From: Phalacrocorax aristotelis | Taxonomy: Eukaryota > Chordata > Aves > Suliformes > Phalacrocoracidae | DNA: 64,000 nucleotides | Direction: 5' to 3' | Assembly (NCBI RefSeq): GCF_949628215.1 | Contig: NC_134280.1 | Location: forward strand, 51,672,621 to 51,736,620 | Shown here: piece by piece, positions 1-13,200 of the stretch | Numbering within the stretch: position 1 is the stretch's first letter | Layout of the letters: the number at the start of each line of letters is the position of its first letter | Made by a program: the position numbers and the translations under genes | The notes under the pieces: model-generated | What the model saw: only the letters and a program-made list of their open reading frames with translations | What the model was told of the DNA's origin: nothing | Database searches by the model: none

Positions 1-90
1 CTGAACAGCAGTACAGCAGTGAAATGGCGTTCAGTGCACTGCCTACCACAGCAACACACTTAGAAGGGAAGAATTCCTTGGGTAAGAACC

Positions 91-972
91 ACAGAATCAC
101 AGAATGGTAGGGGTTAGAAGGGACCTCTGGAGATCATCTTCTCCAACCCCTTGCTTGAGCAGGGACACCCAGAGCAGGGGGCACAGGAACACATCCAGGT
201 GGGTTTTGAATGTCTCCAGGAAAGGAGACTCCGCAGCCTCCCTGGGCAGCCTGTGCCACTGCTCTGTCACCCTCACAGGAAAGAAGATTTTTCTCATATT
301 GAGGTGGAACTTCCTGTGTTCCAACTTGTGCCCATTGCCCCTTGTCCTGTCATTGGGCACTGTTGAAAAGAGCCCAGTCCCATTGTTGTGACACCCACCC
401 TTTAGATATTTATAGGTATTGATGAAATCCCCCCTCAGTCTTCTCTTCTCCAGGCTGAACAAACCCAAATCTTTTAGCCTTTCCTCATAAGGGAGATGCT
501 CCAGCCCCCTGATCATCTTGGTAGCACTCTATCCCATCATCCAGGTCATTGATGAATATGTTGAACAGGACTGGACCCGGCACAGACCCCTTGGGGAACA
601 CCGCTAGTTACAGGTCTCCATCCAGGCTCTGCCCCATTGATCACGACCCTCTGAGTTCTGTTGTTGAGCCAGTTCTCTATCCACCTCATGGTCCACTCAT
701 CCAACCCACACTTCCTTAGCTTGCCTATGAGGAGGCTATGGGAGACAGTGTCGAATGCCTTACTGAGGTCAAGATAGACAACACCGGCTGCTCTCCCTTT
801 GTCGGCCCAGCCAGTCATACCATCATAGAAGGCTATCAGGTTGGTCAAGCATGACCTCCCCTTGGTGAATCCATGTTGACTACTTCTGATAAACTTCTTG
901 TCCTCTACATGCCTGGAGATGACCTCCAGGATGAACTGCTCCATCACCTTTCCAGGGATGGAGGTGAGGCAG
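91..972 (-). mobile_element. CR1 LINE, 5'-truncated and internally deleted
   Basis: This is a minus-strand copy of the avian CR1 non-LTR retrotransposon. Its 3' end is at the left, with the CACAGAATCACAGAAT tail typical of CR1. The minus strand encodes part of the reverse transcriptase at about 546-950 (HGFTKGRSCLTNLIAFYDG, YLDLSKAFDTVSHSLL, SGVPQGV) and the C-terminal domain at 97-516 ([30 protein letters not shown]). The palm segment with the second catalytic Asp pair, and the thumb, are missing: the reading passes directly from DLDDGIEC to KMIRGLEH near 520-527. There is also a frameshift near 580-590. The copy is dead. The left boundary is clear, but the right boundary is only approximate. 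Confidence 0.93.
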
Positions 973-3900
973 AATGAGTCTTAATGGTCCCTTTTTTGTG
1001 TCCTGTGACCACAGTGCTGAGCATCTCATGTTGCCTTTGGAATATGGTTGTGCATGGAGGGTAATGATGCATTTGTTTGGATCACTTCCTTTGGTTTATC
1101 TGGAACTAGCAGCCCAACTGGTCCTCCATTTCAAGCTGAAATGGAAGAACAAATTAAACAAGTCTTTTATCTCAGAGGATTTTTGTAAAAGTGAGTGGAG
1201 AATGAAAGGTGAATTGCATTTTATAAACTAGGATATTGAACTGTCCTTCCACCCCATAACTCAAAACTCCAGAAAAAGTCAGGAAATGTTCCTTGCTTTC
1301 TGGATGTACCAATATCCCTCCCCAGGTCTGTGGCTGTCTCAGGATGTACGGGAAGGGCTTTAGGAATTTGGGAAGGGTGGCTGGGTGGGTCTTTTCCTGC
1401 ATATAGAGCTGTTTCTTGTAGGACTTATGTGGAGCACCTGAAAGTGAATTTGTTGATTTGCAACAAGTGTAGAAACACCTAGATCAATCCTGCAGTGCTC
1501 TGGGGCTTCACCTCACCCACAGGGTCTTCCTCTATGGTCCTTATCAGGGATGCGTTGTCTTTTCTGACCTCTACAGTCAGTGACTCTGGGCAGCAGCATT
1601 AGGTGAAGGCAAAGCGAAGGTTTTATGCTACTGCTTTTTCTCAGGGAGCACAGGCTGCTTTACCTTCCCACATCATGCCTGGATTGAAGATTGGCATTGC
1701 TGATGAAGGAATTGAGTGAGGGGCTATACTCTTTGCCAGAGATGAATATGAATATTATTGCTCCCTAAGCTTGGAGTAATGTTTATTACTAAACATCATG
1801 CAGATTATGGCAGAAATGGCTGTCCAGGATTCTCCTGGGAGCATTTGGTCTCCGGCTGTCCCTCTAGTCTCAGGAATGCAGTCCAATGGCATGAGTAATT
1901 TAATGCGATTAAAAGCTAGCTCCCAGTGAAAGGAGTGATGAGGGAGATTCTTTACTTATTCCCCATTAGTCCTGAGTAGGCTTGCTCATGAATCGTGTAA
2001 CCTTGGCAGCAAGAGAATCTCCTTTTGCTCTGCTATCTGCAAGGAAATGAATTACACAAGCATAGAAATTCATGAACGCTGAATACTGCAATTAATTTTG
2101 TTAAAGTCTCTTTATATATTCAGTTTGGGAAGAGGGAGGAAGGAGAAGCTTATCACAAACTGTGAGTCTGAAGCCACAAATCTTGCACAGCTTTTACTTT
2201 GAGATAAAAATGAATATGTAAGGCATCAAAACCCCCTTTGTTTATTTTATATATTGTAAGAATGAGAAATTGTGAAGGTAGTAATGTAAAATAGTGTTAA
2301 CATCACAGTCCCTTATTGAATTGATTAACATGGAGAAAACACATTAATAACTTTTTTATTACTAGTCTGAAAACTTTATAATGGCATTTATTGGAACAGA
2401 ACTGAAATGTGAATGGCAGAACTATATAAATCTCAGCTCATATGTGGTGGCCTAAACACAGTATGAAAATGTTGGTTGTTTTTTTTTTGGTGTTTTTTTT
2501 TTGTTTGTTTATTTGTTTTTTTTTAAAAAAAAGAGTCCAGACGTGGAACCTTGCCAGTTTTTCCCATTGGATTTTTCATTTGTACATATTAAGCAGGCAG
2601 TCATATTGCAGAGAAGTTGGATGTGAAGCTGGATGTATTGGAAGTGCAAATTTCCTCTCTTTATGGCCAAACCAGGTGCATGTAAATGTTTCATCAGCAC
2701 ACCCATTAAGTTCCCAGTAGTAAATTTAGTCACAAGCACTCGTGAGGTGCTTACTTTGCATTTAGTTTAGATCTAAAAAAAGAGGTAGCAGGTTGATTTA
2801 AAATGCATTACATTCAGCTTATTTAACATTCTTATTCTCATATATTCTTATTCATTATGTATATATAAAAAAATGAGAAAGTAACAGAAATACCCACACA
2901 GCTCAAAGTGATGAGGGTAGTTGTTCTAAAATAGGTAAAATCTGGCTTAGCAATCAGCCTGTCGTTTCATGAACTCCATTTGAGTGGACTTAGAAATAAC
3001 CTCACTGAAGTCAGAGTGCTTCTTCCAGACAGAGCAACCCCTTTATCCTCTCTTATTAAGTTGCACCAAATATTCCTAATGTTTCATGCTGCTGCGTAGT
3101 GCTAGCACTGTACTGAGCGTGGTTCTATTTCATCTTTCTTTTTCTTATCCTTTCTTGTGGGCAGTGTCAATCAGCTTGCAAATTGCAGCATGCTCACATC
3201 TGATTGCAGCGATTGCAGGTTTCTTTGCCACGTACTTACAGACTTTGCAGTGTTAACTCTTGCTGTGGCACAGCCTCACTCTGCGTTAGGTACGAAGGTG
3301 CAGGGACTTCTGCTTGTGCATCACCCACCTTTTAATGACAACAGTGCTTTGCATCACATTAGGAGTTGTGTTTTCTTTGGGAGTTGCAGTGATGTCACCT
3401 AACATGTGAAATGTATTTTTATCATATCTGTTCAAAATGGGTGGCCAGAAATCATAATTGCTGGACGAGGGGACTGATGGGATGATAAATAAAGTACAGT
3501 AAACAAAATTGCTATCTGGAATTAAAAAGAAATATATTCCTGACTGTCTGGCAAGTTGCACTGAAGGGAGGTGGCTACAAAGCATGAAGGAGATTTTTCT
3601 TGGTAGGATCAGATATACACAGGCCTCTGTATACATAATGGGCTTCTGAAAAGTGTTCCTGAATGCCATTTGTTTGGAAACTATCCACTTCAGAAAGTTT
3701 GGACTAAATCCTTAAATAATGATCAAAATATAACATAATCTTTCTACTGTTTCAACATGTCCTCAGCCAGAATCATGGGATTCAGCATGGTGAGGGATTA
3801 AATTGGTAACAAATACCTGGACTTCTCTGTTGTATTTTACTTGCTTTAGCATGCTGTCATTTATTCCCCTCTCTTTCAGAGGATGGAGTTTACCTGCACT

Positions 3901-6900
3901 CTACCCTTACAACATCTCTGTAAATAAGAAGAAAACAGAAACGCTTTCGTTTACACTTGTTCTTGAGTTTAGCTTGTATCTTCTTACCCAAGTTTTAGAA
4001 GATAATTTTAACAACTTCAAAAACTCTTCTTAAATTGCCCATTAGGGGGTGGGGTGGGGGGAAAACTAACTTTTTCCCTGTCTGATTTTTTTTCTGACAA
4101 TATGGTCTTTTGTGGCAGAAGGGAGCACGTTTTTCCACCCTCACCCCTTCCTATCTTGTTTCACCACAAGTCATGCTCCGTTAGAGGCCGAATGTTTCTA
4201 TCAATAAATGATGGATTTGCCAATGGTGATTTAAATTTAAAATTACTTGCAAAAACTTAATGAAGCCTGCAAATCATGACTTAGAATTCAAAGAAACGGT
4301 CTCTGACAGTTAAAACTACAGGGCCAAAGTAATTTCAATGGTGGCATTTTTTCCTCGCTATAAATTATGTTTCAGGTCAAAACAGAGGTGGTTCTGTATG
4401 CAGCATTGTTATTTTTTTAAAGTAAATAGCAATTTGTCTCTTGCTGCAGTAGCTTTCTCTTATTGGTGTGTAGTGGGGTGGGTGACATGCTCCTGCAGAT
4501 AAAAATTTGCCTCTGCTGTAACTAGCTGTTGTGAGTGCCAGTCTGCTTCTCATCTCTATTTTCCATTCGTTTGAACAGCACTTTCTAATCCCATTTCCCA
4601 ATCTTGTGCCCTCGTTACCAGGCTGCTCAGACTGCTTGTCTGCTATGGACAAAAATGATACCCTGAGATTCCCAGCCATTGTATTTCTAAATGGGGTTAT
4701 ATTTTTATAACCCCAAGGTTGTAAAAGGTTTAAACTGTCCATTTTGGCAACCACTTTGCCTGTGTAGGAGACGATGCCTGATGCTGGTCTGCAGTTTCAT
4801 GAGGAAGAGAACCAGTTTACTTAAAAGTGCATGTGGAGAATTTGCTGTTGCTTGGAGCATATTAATTTAGTTAATTAGATTTGTGAAAGATAATGAGAAG
4901 CTTCCTGTCCTGAATTCAGAATATTTAATGCAATTTGGAAGCGGTTGTTAATCTATCTAAAACAACCAGAACAACCTGAGTTACCCTATTGATTCTCTCC
5001 TGTCTTTCTTTTCCCCAAATCCAAGGAGATAAGAGTAGTCAAAACTATTTCAGCTTCCCCCCCAAAAAAAAGGGGGAAAGGCAGAGAGTACTTCTAATGC
5101 TCTAGTAATTGTGTCTAGAGACTTTGTTTAGATTTGGTTATTTTTCTCTGAGCTGCGTGGTAACAGAGTGGTATTCAGCATGTTTCTGAATGCTGTCGAT
5201 CTCCCATTTGGTGATGGGAGCTACAATTTTACAGAGTTAAACTTAAAAGCTTGCTAATACAGCTAAAAAACAAACAGGAATGATATGCATTGTTGAGATG
5301 TGGCATAAATAGATAATACAAATTCTTTTCCTCTCTGTTAATTTTGTTTGAATTGACCCTGCAAGTGAACCCTTTCTTCATCAAACTTTTGGTGTATGTT
5401 TTTCATTACTAAAATTTCCATTTGTTGTTTCAGAAATTGTGGGGGTTTTTAAGCCTTCACATAGTGAAACTGTCGTTCACTGAATACCCAGCTTTCACAG
5501 TTTTCCACTTTTTTTTTTTTCTGATTTGTTAAATTACTTCCCCCCCACCCCATGTGTCTGCATAAGCTGTCATGGTGGGAGGAAATTCAGCCCTGACTGA
5601 TTAGTCTAAGGATTTCTGTTGTCCTGTTTATATTATAGAAAGAAGTGAGTGCAATGGGCTTAGTAATTAAAACTTGTTTCAGTCCTCTCAGTTAAGAGTG
5701 CCAGGACTCATTTACTCTATGTATGCTGGGTGTCATTTTTCATCTGCAAAGCTGCTTTATGTGAAACCTGAATATCCATTGCTTTTGATTTGCATGGTTT
5801 CAACGCCGTTTCCAAGATTAGATTGTCTGTGGCTTATTTATCTATCAACAAATTGTTTGTCTATGTGATGAGACATTCCCTTTTGCAAGATGGGTACTGT
5901 TCTTTGTAGCTCAGCCTCCACCTTACAGCACTTGTGTTTCTTGACTGAATGTTTCTCTTACAGACTTCTGAGTGGATTTGGCTGTAAGATCAGTTGTTAC
6001 CACTTATGTGAGGGTAGCAAAGAAATCATTACTGCTCAGGGGGATCTGTTCACGGGGATGTGGCCTTTGCAGTTTCAGAACAATTGGAATCCAGTCCCTG
6101 TCTCAAGACTTTCTGTAGTGCTGTTGTGGTCCTCATCATTTTAGCTGCGCAAATCTTAGTGGTGTTAATGAGCTCTGAAGGACCCTTGTCTATGTTGACA
6201 GCAGAGAGCACTCTCATATTTCTCCTTCAGTGGAGCATTTTGCACTTGCATGTTTGTATGTGGTGGTCACATAGCCAGTTTCTCAAAGCCTTTCATCCTT
6301 CAGGTACACTCTGACTCCTGTGGTATTTACGTTCCAAATTCTGTCTCAGTGATTTTCTGAGTCTTTGCTGACTGTATTTCACCGTTGTTAGTTCCCTTGA
6401 TGACTTCCAGATCTTCCAAAATCTGGAGATAGGGACTCTGACAACTGACCTGAGTATTTAACGTATTTATATCCCAAAGCAATACTAGATTGGATCAGGT
6501 CTTCTGAAATTACATAGTCAACATGTTTTCTGTGTTAATTAGAATGGTAAGTGGAGCCACTGGCTTTTCTTTTTGCTTTATTTGTCTTCACAGATGTGGT
6601 GGCAAGAATTTCAGGAACACTATATCAAGAAGTTTAGCAGTAGGGGAAAAAACCTGATACTGTAGCTTTCTTTTCGGTTTTGGAAAAGGTATCACAGATA
6701 AAAAAAACTTTATCACAGATAAAGATACTCTAATCATTTTTGATTATTGCATTTTCCAGCATTCAAAACCAAGGAAGGTGAAAGTTGGCATAGCAAAGAG
6801 TTCCCCAGCTGTTGTTGTCAGGCTATGTTGCATAGTCAAGCGGGTCTTGTGAGATCACTGGAGAGCTGGCTTCTGCTGACCACAGAGGTACACAGCTGAG

Positions 6901-9264
6901 AGGATGTGGTCGCTGCCTCTTGTAAAAGTGGTCATGCATTGTAGGAAAATGAGATTTAAATAGGATCTGATTGGGAAAAAAATCACAGGTGTATCATAAG
7001 AAGGAAATGGCCTTTAGTGATTATTATAAGTGCCTTTTGATGCTCAGGTAAAGGCACTGTATATCGAGTACTGGTTATTTTGTTAAATTCTGAACTAGTA
7101 TAAATAGTCTAAATAGCTACAGCATCTCTTAAACAGTCATATCATCAGCCCATGGAGCTATGCCAGAGCTTTACCAGAGCTGAGAAGTTGCCAGCATTCA
7201 GTGTATGAAATCATGCAAGGTAACATTGGTGGTGAGGCAGAATGACAAATACAACTCTTTCTTCTTACTAAGTTGGGGGAGAAAAGGGGTTGCCTTTCGC
7301 TTTTTAATATTTCAAACTTTTAACATAAACCATGAGGCCTCAACATTTTATAATAAAACCTTTTTTAATAGAAGCCAAAATTCTCAACTATAGCTGCTGG
7401 ATGTGGTAGCTGGAGTATTATACAACCCCCCATATAAGTACTACATGACTTCCCAAAGTATCCAAAAAGCTGGCAATATTGGTAAAAGTACAAGGTTGCT
7501 CCTTTGGATTAGTGACTGGGTGAAGACTAATCCCAGCCTGCAGTTTCTTTAATGCTGTTGGTTTAGTTTGGGATTTTTTTTGTTACCTACAAGTTTTCAA
7601 AAAGCATTCTCTTTGACTCTTTGCTATTTAATATTTAGGTTGTGTAGTTTGTCATCCTGGCCAAATAGTGTGTCTTGAATTCCTCTGACAGAATGAAGAA
7701 AATGTATTAAAAGAAAGTGATCAATGGTGAATAATGATTAAGAGCAGAACAAGTCTCAAACGGATTTTCATTCTTGCTAAAACTGCCTTTTCCAACATTT
7801 ATAAACTTTGTTATGAACTCCTCACAGCCTTTCAGCACCTTGAAAAAGCTTAACAAGGCACAAAAATCCCACTTTGCACTTCTGTTTGTATACATTTTAT
7901 TTTCACTACAGCAACACCTGGGGGCCTCCACTGTGGTTTTTAAGCCTATAGGATCATGTAAAGAAAATTGTGATCCCAGCTCCAAACATCTTTGAATCCC
8001 GTAGATTTATTGCTATTGATCCAGGTCTATGTATATTAAGTTTTTAAATAAGTAGGAAAGCATGTCACAGTCACATCTGAGGGAATGTGAGCTTTTAGTG
8101 TGTTTTGGACCGCAAATGGCAGGTAATGTCACTGCAGCTAATCGCCATGCAATGTTTTCTGAAATGGTTACAGTTTAGGTGGTGGAAGTTTTTCAGATAC
8201 AAAGTTAATGGGATTCTGAAGAGCAGGGCTGCACACAGGGCCCTTCTCTAAAAGGAAGCTACCGCAGAACTAAAGCCCCCATGAGTGTCTGCAGCAAACA
8301 GCACAGTGTCTGTGGCTGTAAGTGGCCTTTGCTGCTGCGCTCTGTGTTCAACACAGCCCTGTCTGTGTAGATTGGCATTCAAGCCAGATGCCCTGACTTT
8401 AGGAGTATTAACTGGGTATAGACTGGAGATGGACCTGGCGACGGCACACCCTGCCAAGCCACTGCTGCGATATCTGAGGGAGGTATCTAGGAGGACAGGT
8501 AAGGGACAGAGGTGGTGTTACTACTAATGAAATTGAACCAAAAGGACTCAACTGTTTGGACTGACAAAATAATCATGTGGCATTGAATACTGAAAGCTGT
8601 ACTGAAGACACTTTTTGCTTTTATCTAGGGGTCCTGACTTCATGTCAGAGGAAATAAAATGTGGCCTGCACCAAGGGAGTTAAGGCAGCACAGCTTAGAG
8701 CTGCTCACCTGTGACTCCTTAGGCTTGGCCTCGTCTGTGCAGCCGTCGTACTGGGTAATGACTGCTTGCAGGCTCCCACACTGCACCATGGGAAGCCAGG
8801 TGAAAGGCAGCCTCTAAGATGAATGCTGTGAATGTGCTGCAGGGCAAATGTGCCTGTATGTGGTTGGTGACGGTGGAGCAGCTGGTCTCAGTCAGCTTGG
8901 ATGACATATTTCTCAGAGGACCCCTGCTCTGTCAGCAGCAGCCCATGGAATACTGGGACCAGCACTTTTGAGAGTTGACATGGGCAAGGAGGTGTGGATT
9001 TGGCAGACAGGGAGCTCATTCAGAGACTTGGGCTGTGATCTAGGAGAATTTGTGCCCCAAAATCACCAGTGCCAGTTTAAAAGGAGCAGTGCCTGAGTTT
9101 CCAAGATGATATGTGCTAAATAGACTGATATGTTTTATGTCAGCTTTTCTTTCAGGATGGATTTGAAGCAAAGGTCAAGGTGCAGGCCATAAGTGACGTA
9201 ATCTGGCATGAATAACAAAGTCCCTATCCTTGGAAAACCTTGTAGCCTTCTGGAAAGATTTATA
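973..9264. other. Single-copy intronic sequence
   Basis: No gene was recognised here. It holds a T-rich tract (about 2478-2524), a G-rich run with three G-blocks (4046-4061), a small C/A/G inverted repeat (5055-5078) and a T11 run near 5510. The AT-rich block at about 1880-2130 has the even, non-repetitive texture of a conserved non-coding element, but conservation cannot be judged from one sequence. Confidence 0.5.
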
Positions 9265-10205
9265 TATTTTAAGGCCAGATGAAATGGTTAAGGTCATCTA
9301 TGGTCCACAGCATTTCAATCAGTGTTCTTGTCATCAAACTAATTGCATCTGAATTACAACACTGCAAAATTCTTGAGCCTTGATTTAAAGACATCATTGA
9401 CTGCACCTCATTCCTCAATAATCTGTTCCAATGATTTTTTTTTTTCTTCACAGTTAAAATTATGCCTCGTTTCTATCCTGTATTTGTCTAGCTTAAACTT
9501 CTAACTGCTAACTCATTATGTCTTTTTCCGGTAGATTAAAGCGCTGTCTACTGTTGAGAATTGCTTCTCCGTGTAGGTAACTGAAGACTGCAATTATGCT
9601 GCTTTTTAACCTTATCACTCTATTTAGTTTATCCAAGAGTGTTAGTCATGTGAAGTAAAGCATGCTTCTCAGTGATTGGCTTTTTCATGTAGGTATTCTC
9701 TAAAATCTTTTCAAATTTTCAGTAGATTTCTGAAAATGTGTACCAGTTCTGCAGCGTAGAGATAATGACACCGCTCAACCTTTATACCGCCTATGTTGAA
9801 TATACCCATGACTCTGTTTCTTTTCTAAGCTGGAAGTGTTGCCCTCAGACCATGTCCATCTCCATTTCCTCGGTCCTTCCACAGATTTCCTGCTTTCCAG
9901 GAGATGGTTTCAAGTCTTGTAGCGTGACCTCTCATCTTTGTCCCTATCTGTTTGTTCTGGTATTTGGCTGGATAAGACATGAGGCTCTGTAGCAAAGCAG
10001 GCCAAGTGATATCAGCAGATTACTTAATGCACAGCAAATTTGGGGTGTTATCTACAAAATTTCATTGGCAGTGATTTATATACTTCCTTCCCTAGCAATG
10101 AGAAAAATACCAAATAACTTGGGGTCAAGAACCCACTGAAAACCCCACTGAATGAATTCCCTATGTTTAATAATGTTCCTTATTTGTAAATTTTACTTTT
10201 TAAAA
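9265..10205 (-). mobile_element. Ancient CR1/L3-like LINE relic
   Basis: This is a highly decayed minus-strand LINE relic. The plus strand follows, block by block, the antisense of an old CR1/L3-type family that is well preserved in turtles and crocodilians: 'cttgatttaaagac' at about 9380, 'ctgttccaatgatt' at 9423, 'tatttgtctagctt' at 9481, 'gtagattaaag' at 9532, 'tccgtgtaggtaactg' at 9569, then 'ggtcaagaaccca' and 'aaccccactgaa' at about 10122-10153. These correspond to the reverse transcriptase and C-terminal domain in antisense. There is no open frame. The family identification rests on remembered pattern and the boundaries are approximate. It is much older than the other CR1 copies here. 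Confidence 0.7.
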
Positions 10206-13200
10206 TACATTCGATGTGGCTGCACTGACTTGTCTTTCTCTTATGCTCCCATAAACATTGAACCTGATAGTAAATTTCAAATTTGAGCTCTTTAGAGGTG
10301 TCAAAAGCAGTAAGTTTAGATAGGTGGAGAGACACAGAGAAGTGCCCCATGGGGCCAAAGGTCTCAGAGCTAGCTCAACTAGTATTATTAGACACCAGAG
10401 AATCCAAGGGGGATGAGAGAGAAAAGACAGTTTCCAGCTTTAAGAGGAGACTTGGGATCAATTCTTCTCTTTGGCAAAAAGTCAATCTCTTAATTAGGAA
10501 AGAGGGGCTCATTTTGAAAGGTGGAAGCACAAGTAATAAATACAAAACAAGGCAGAGGCAGCTGAAGGAACGTCCTCAGAGGTGTTCTTGAGACCATTTT
10601 CATATGTGGCAGATTTAACCTTTCACTTCGGTTTCTGCTGTTCTCGAAGGGACACCTAACCCTTCTGACAGATAGTGTTTCTGAGTAAACCAGATCATCA
10701 TTGACAATTGCTCAGTCTGCCTGGATTAGTTCCAGGACCTTGATGCCATTTCTAGGAGGGGTGCCTGCATATGGCAGAAACCTGTTTCAGGTCCTTAGCT
10801 CAAACACTACCTTTTTGAAACAGCACCTCTTCTAGAAGGCTTGTATATTGGGTGAAGTCAATCACATGAATGCAGAGTAGGTGTAAACTACAACCAAAAT
10901 TTAAAAAATAATAAAAAGCAGTGGTTTTGTTCCTGAGAGAAAGCTTTTAAGACTTGAGGTTTTGTGGAAGAGAGAGAAAGGAGAGATGGATTGGCATAGC
11001 AGGTTGGTAACAGGATGCAGCCCATACCATGGACTTGTACTGACTATGAGGGGGCAGGTTGAGCTGCAGTTGATTGACAATAAGCTTCAGACGATTTGCA
11101 CTTTTTTAAAAGCAATTCTGGACACTAGATACATATTTGAGCCAAGCTAGTATTACTATCGTTTGATCTCAGGGCAAACCAGAGGTGTTCAGAGATTGTC
11201 CAAACTAACCTTTACAAACATGTCAGTGGTGTCTAGGTGACTGGCGGTCAATTAAGTCAAGGTGAAATTATCCAGTGGAGATAAGCCTTTTAAGGATCCT
11301 GATTAAGATGCAGCTTGTGCTTAGAACTGATTAAAAGTGATTGCCATCTGAAGGAGATCTACTGGTGTGGCCAGCAGTTATTTGATTGAGTCTGGATTAT
11401 TGTAGACAGTTCTGTATATACTTTTAGATGTGACCTTGTTCAGTGCTTGTGAGGGAAGCTGGCTGAGAGGGACCAATTTCCTTGAAATTTCCTTCATTTC
11501 TCCTAAATGGTGGCTGCTTTGGATTTGGAATGGGACTCATCTCTGTCTTGGCATGGGCATCCCCTGTCACTGGGGAGTCTGCTTACCTCTACTCCAGCTA
11601 CATGTGGTATGTGATCTTCAAATGTTTACTAGTATGTTGGTTTTTATAGGGTTAGATGAGAGTGGCTCAAATGATAATTTCTATTCGGTCCCTTGCTGCT
11701 CACATGAACAGTATGTGCATTTTTTATATTGGCCTTTGTTGACTATTTCTGAGAGTCCTTTCCCTTCATGCAGCACCACCAAGGCACTGAGGAACTAAGA
11801 CTTCTTGATCTTTTCTGATTTCACTAACTGTTTATGGGGAGTGGGTGGCTACTGAAATCTAGACATACAGGCTGTGTGTCACCATTTACATGAAGATTCA
11901 ATTACAAAAGAAGTTGGTATGTGCCCTGGGTGGTTTGAAACGCTGCATCTGCCACAGAGCGGCGGTGCTGATGCAGTCCTGCACTGCTCACCCTGATGGG
12001 ATCTGGGAGGGGGTCAAATCTCTTGCCAATTTACATCTGGGTTTGGCAGCCGGGATGTGCACATATCATGTTCTGGGATATAGGAGGGCGCCCCAAGCAG
12101 CAGCAGTTTGAGGTGAACTTTTCTTCAAGGTTTTTGGTTTCTCCTTTCATCCAACTCTGCTGCCATTCTGCTGTTCATTTGGTAAATGCCACTTATGTGA
12201 AAAAAAGAAAATATATAATTCTGTTCTGTAAGGAAATATTTCAGTCCTCCAGCACCTCAGTCAGTGAAGCTACTGTCGCTTATCTCTGTTTAACATATGG
12301 GAAAACAACCATGCTTCCTTCTCCAATCAACCTGTGTGACTTCCAATGAGAAATGCGGCTTTTTTTCTGACATTGCTAGAGGTAGAGAGGGTGTTGGAAA
12401 CTTGCATTTTGTGCCATGTAAGTGTGACTGGCAGTTTGTTTATTTGCTTATTTTCTGTTATTATGGAAAGCAATCTCCATGTAGTTTATTCTTTTGCAGT
12501 GACTGAGTCCCAAATCATACCATTCATGATAAAATCTGTTTTCGATGAAGTGTGGTGAAGAGCTGCAACTGTTTGTTTCATTAAAAGAAGGGAGGCATTT
12601 AATAGCAGTTATTCACTTTTGTTGCTTTTGTTATCTACTAGCTTTCCAAGACATTTTATCTACCAGTTTATAATATCTCAATTGAAAAGCTTACCTGAGG
12701 ATTAAAAACAGTAATTCCAGTTGCTGATGGTCAGAACTCCCATGGTGTCAGGGACGTTATTTTGGAGAGGGAATGGTTTACAAGCTTGCCTGTGCCCTAA
12801 TAGAAACATGAGGCACTGGAAACACCATGTGATGATGCCAAGTTGCTAGAAATGTGAGCAACTCCATTGATTTTAGTGGAGCCAGGCAGATTTCTACTAG
12901 CTGAAGAACTGGCATTTAGCATAACCTGTGATTCTTGCAAGTACACAAGTCTATGTGATTGGAAGAAAAGATTGTATTTTCAAGGAAGAAAATAATTTTA
13001 AAGGAAGAAGATATAGGTAATGAGATAATTACCTTCTCTGGTGTTTAGCCAGGAGGATATTGATATCCTGTCCCATTTTCTTCAAAATAAAGCCAAGCAA
13101 GTCTTCCAATGGTCTTGCTGAGTTTCTGTGAAGTAGCCAGATGTTGTTCCAAAGCCCTCTGTCTCTTCCCTGGATCTACAGTTTGTGCTGCCCTCTCTCT

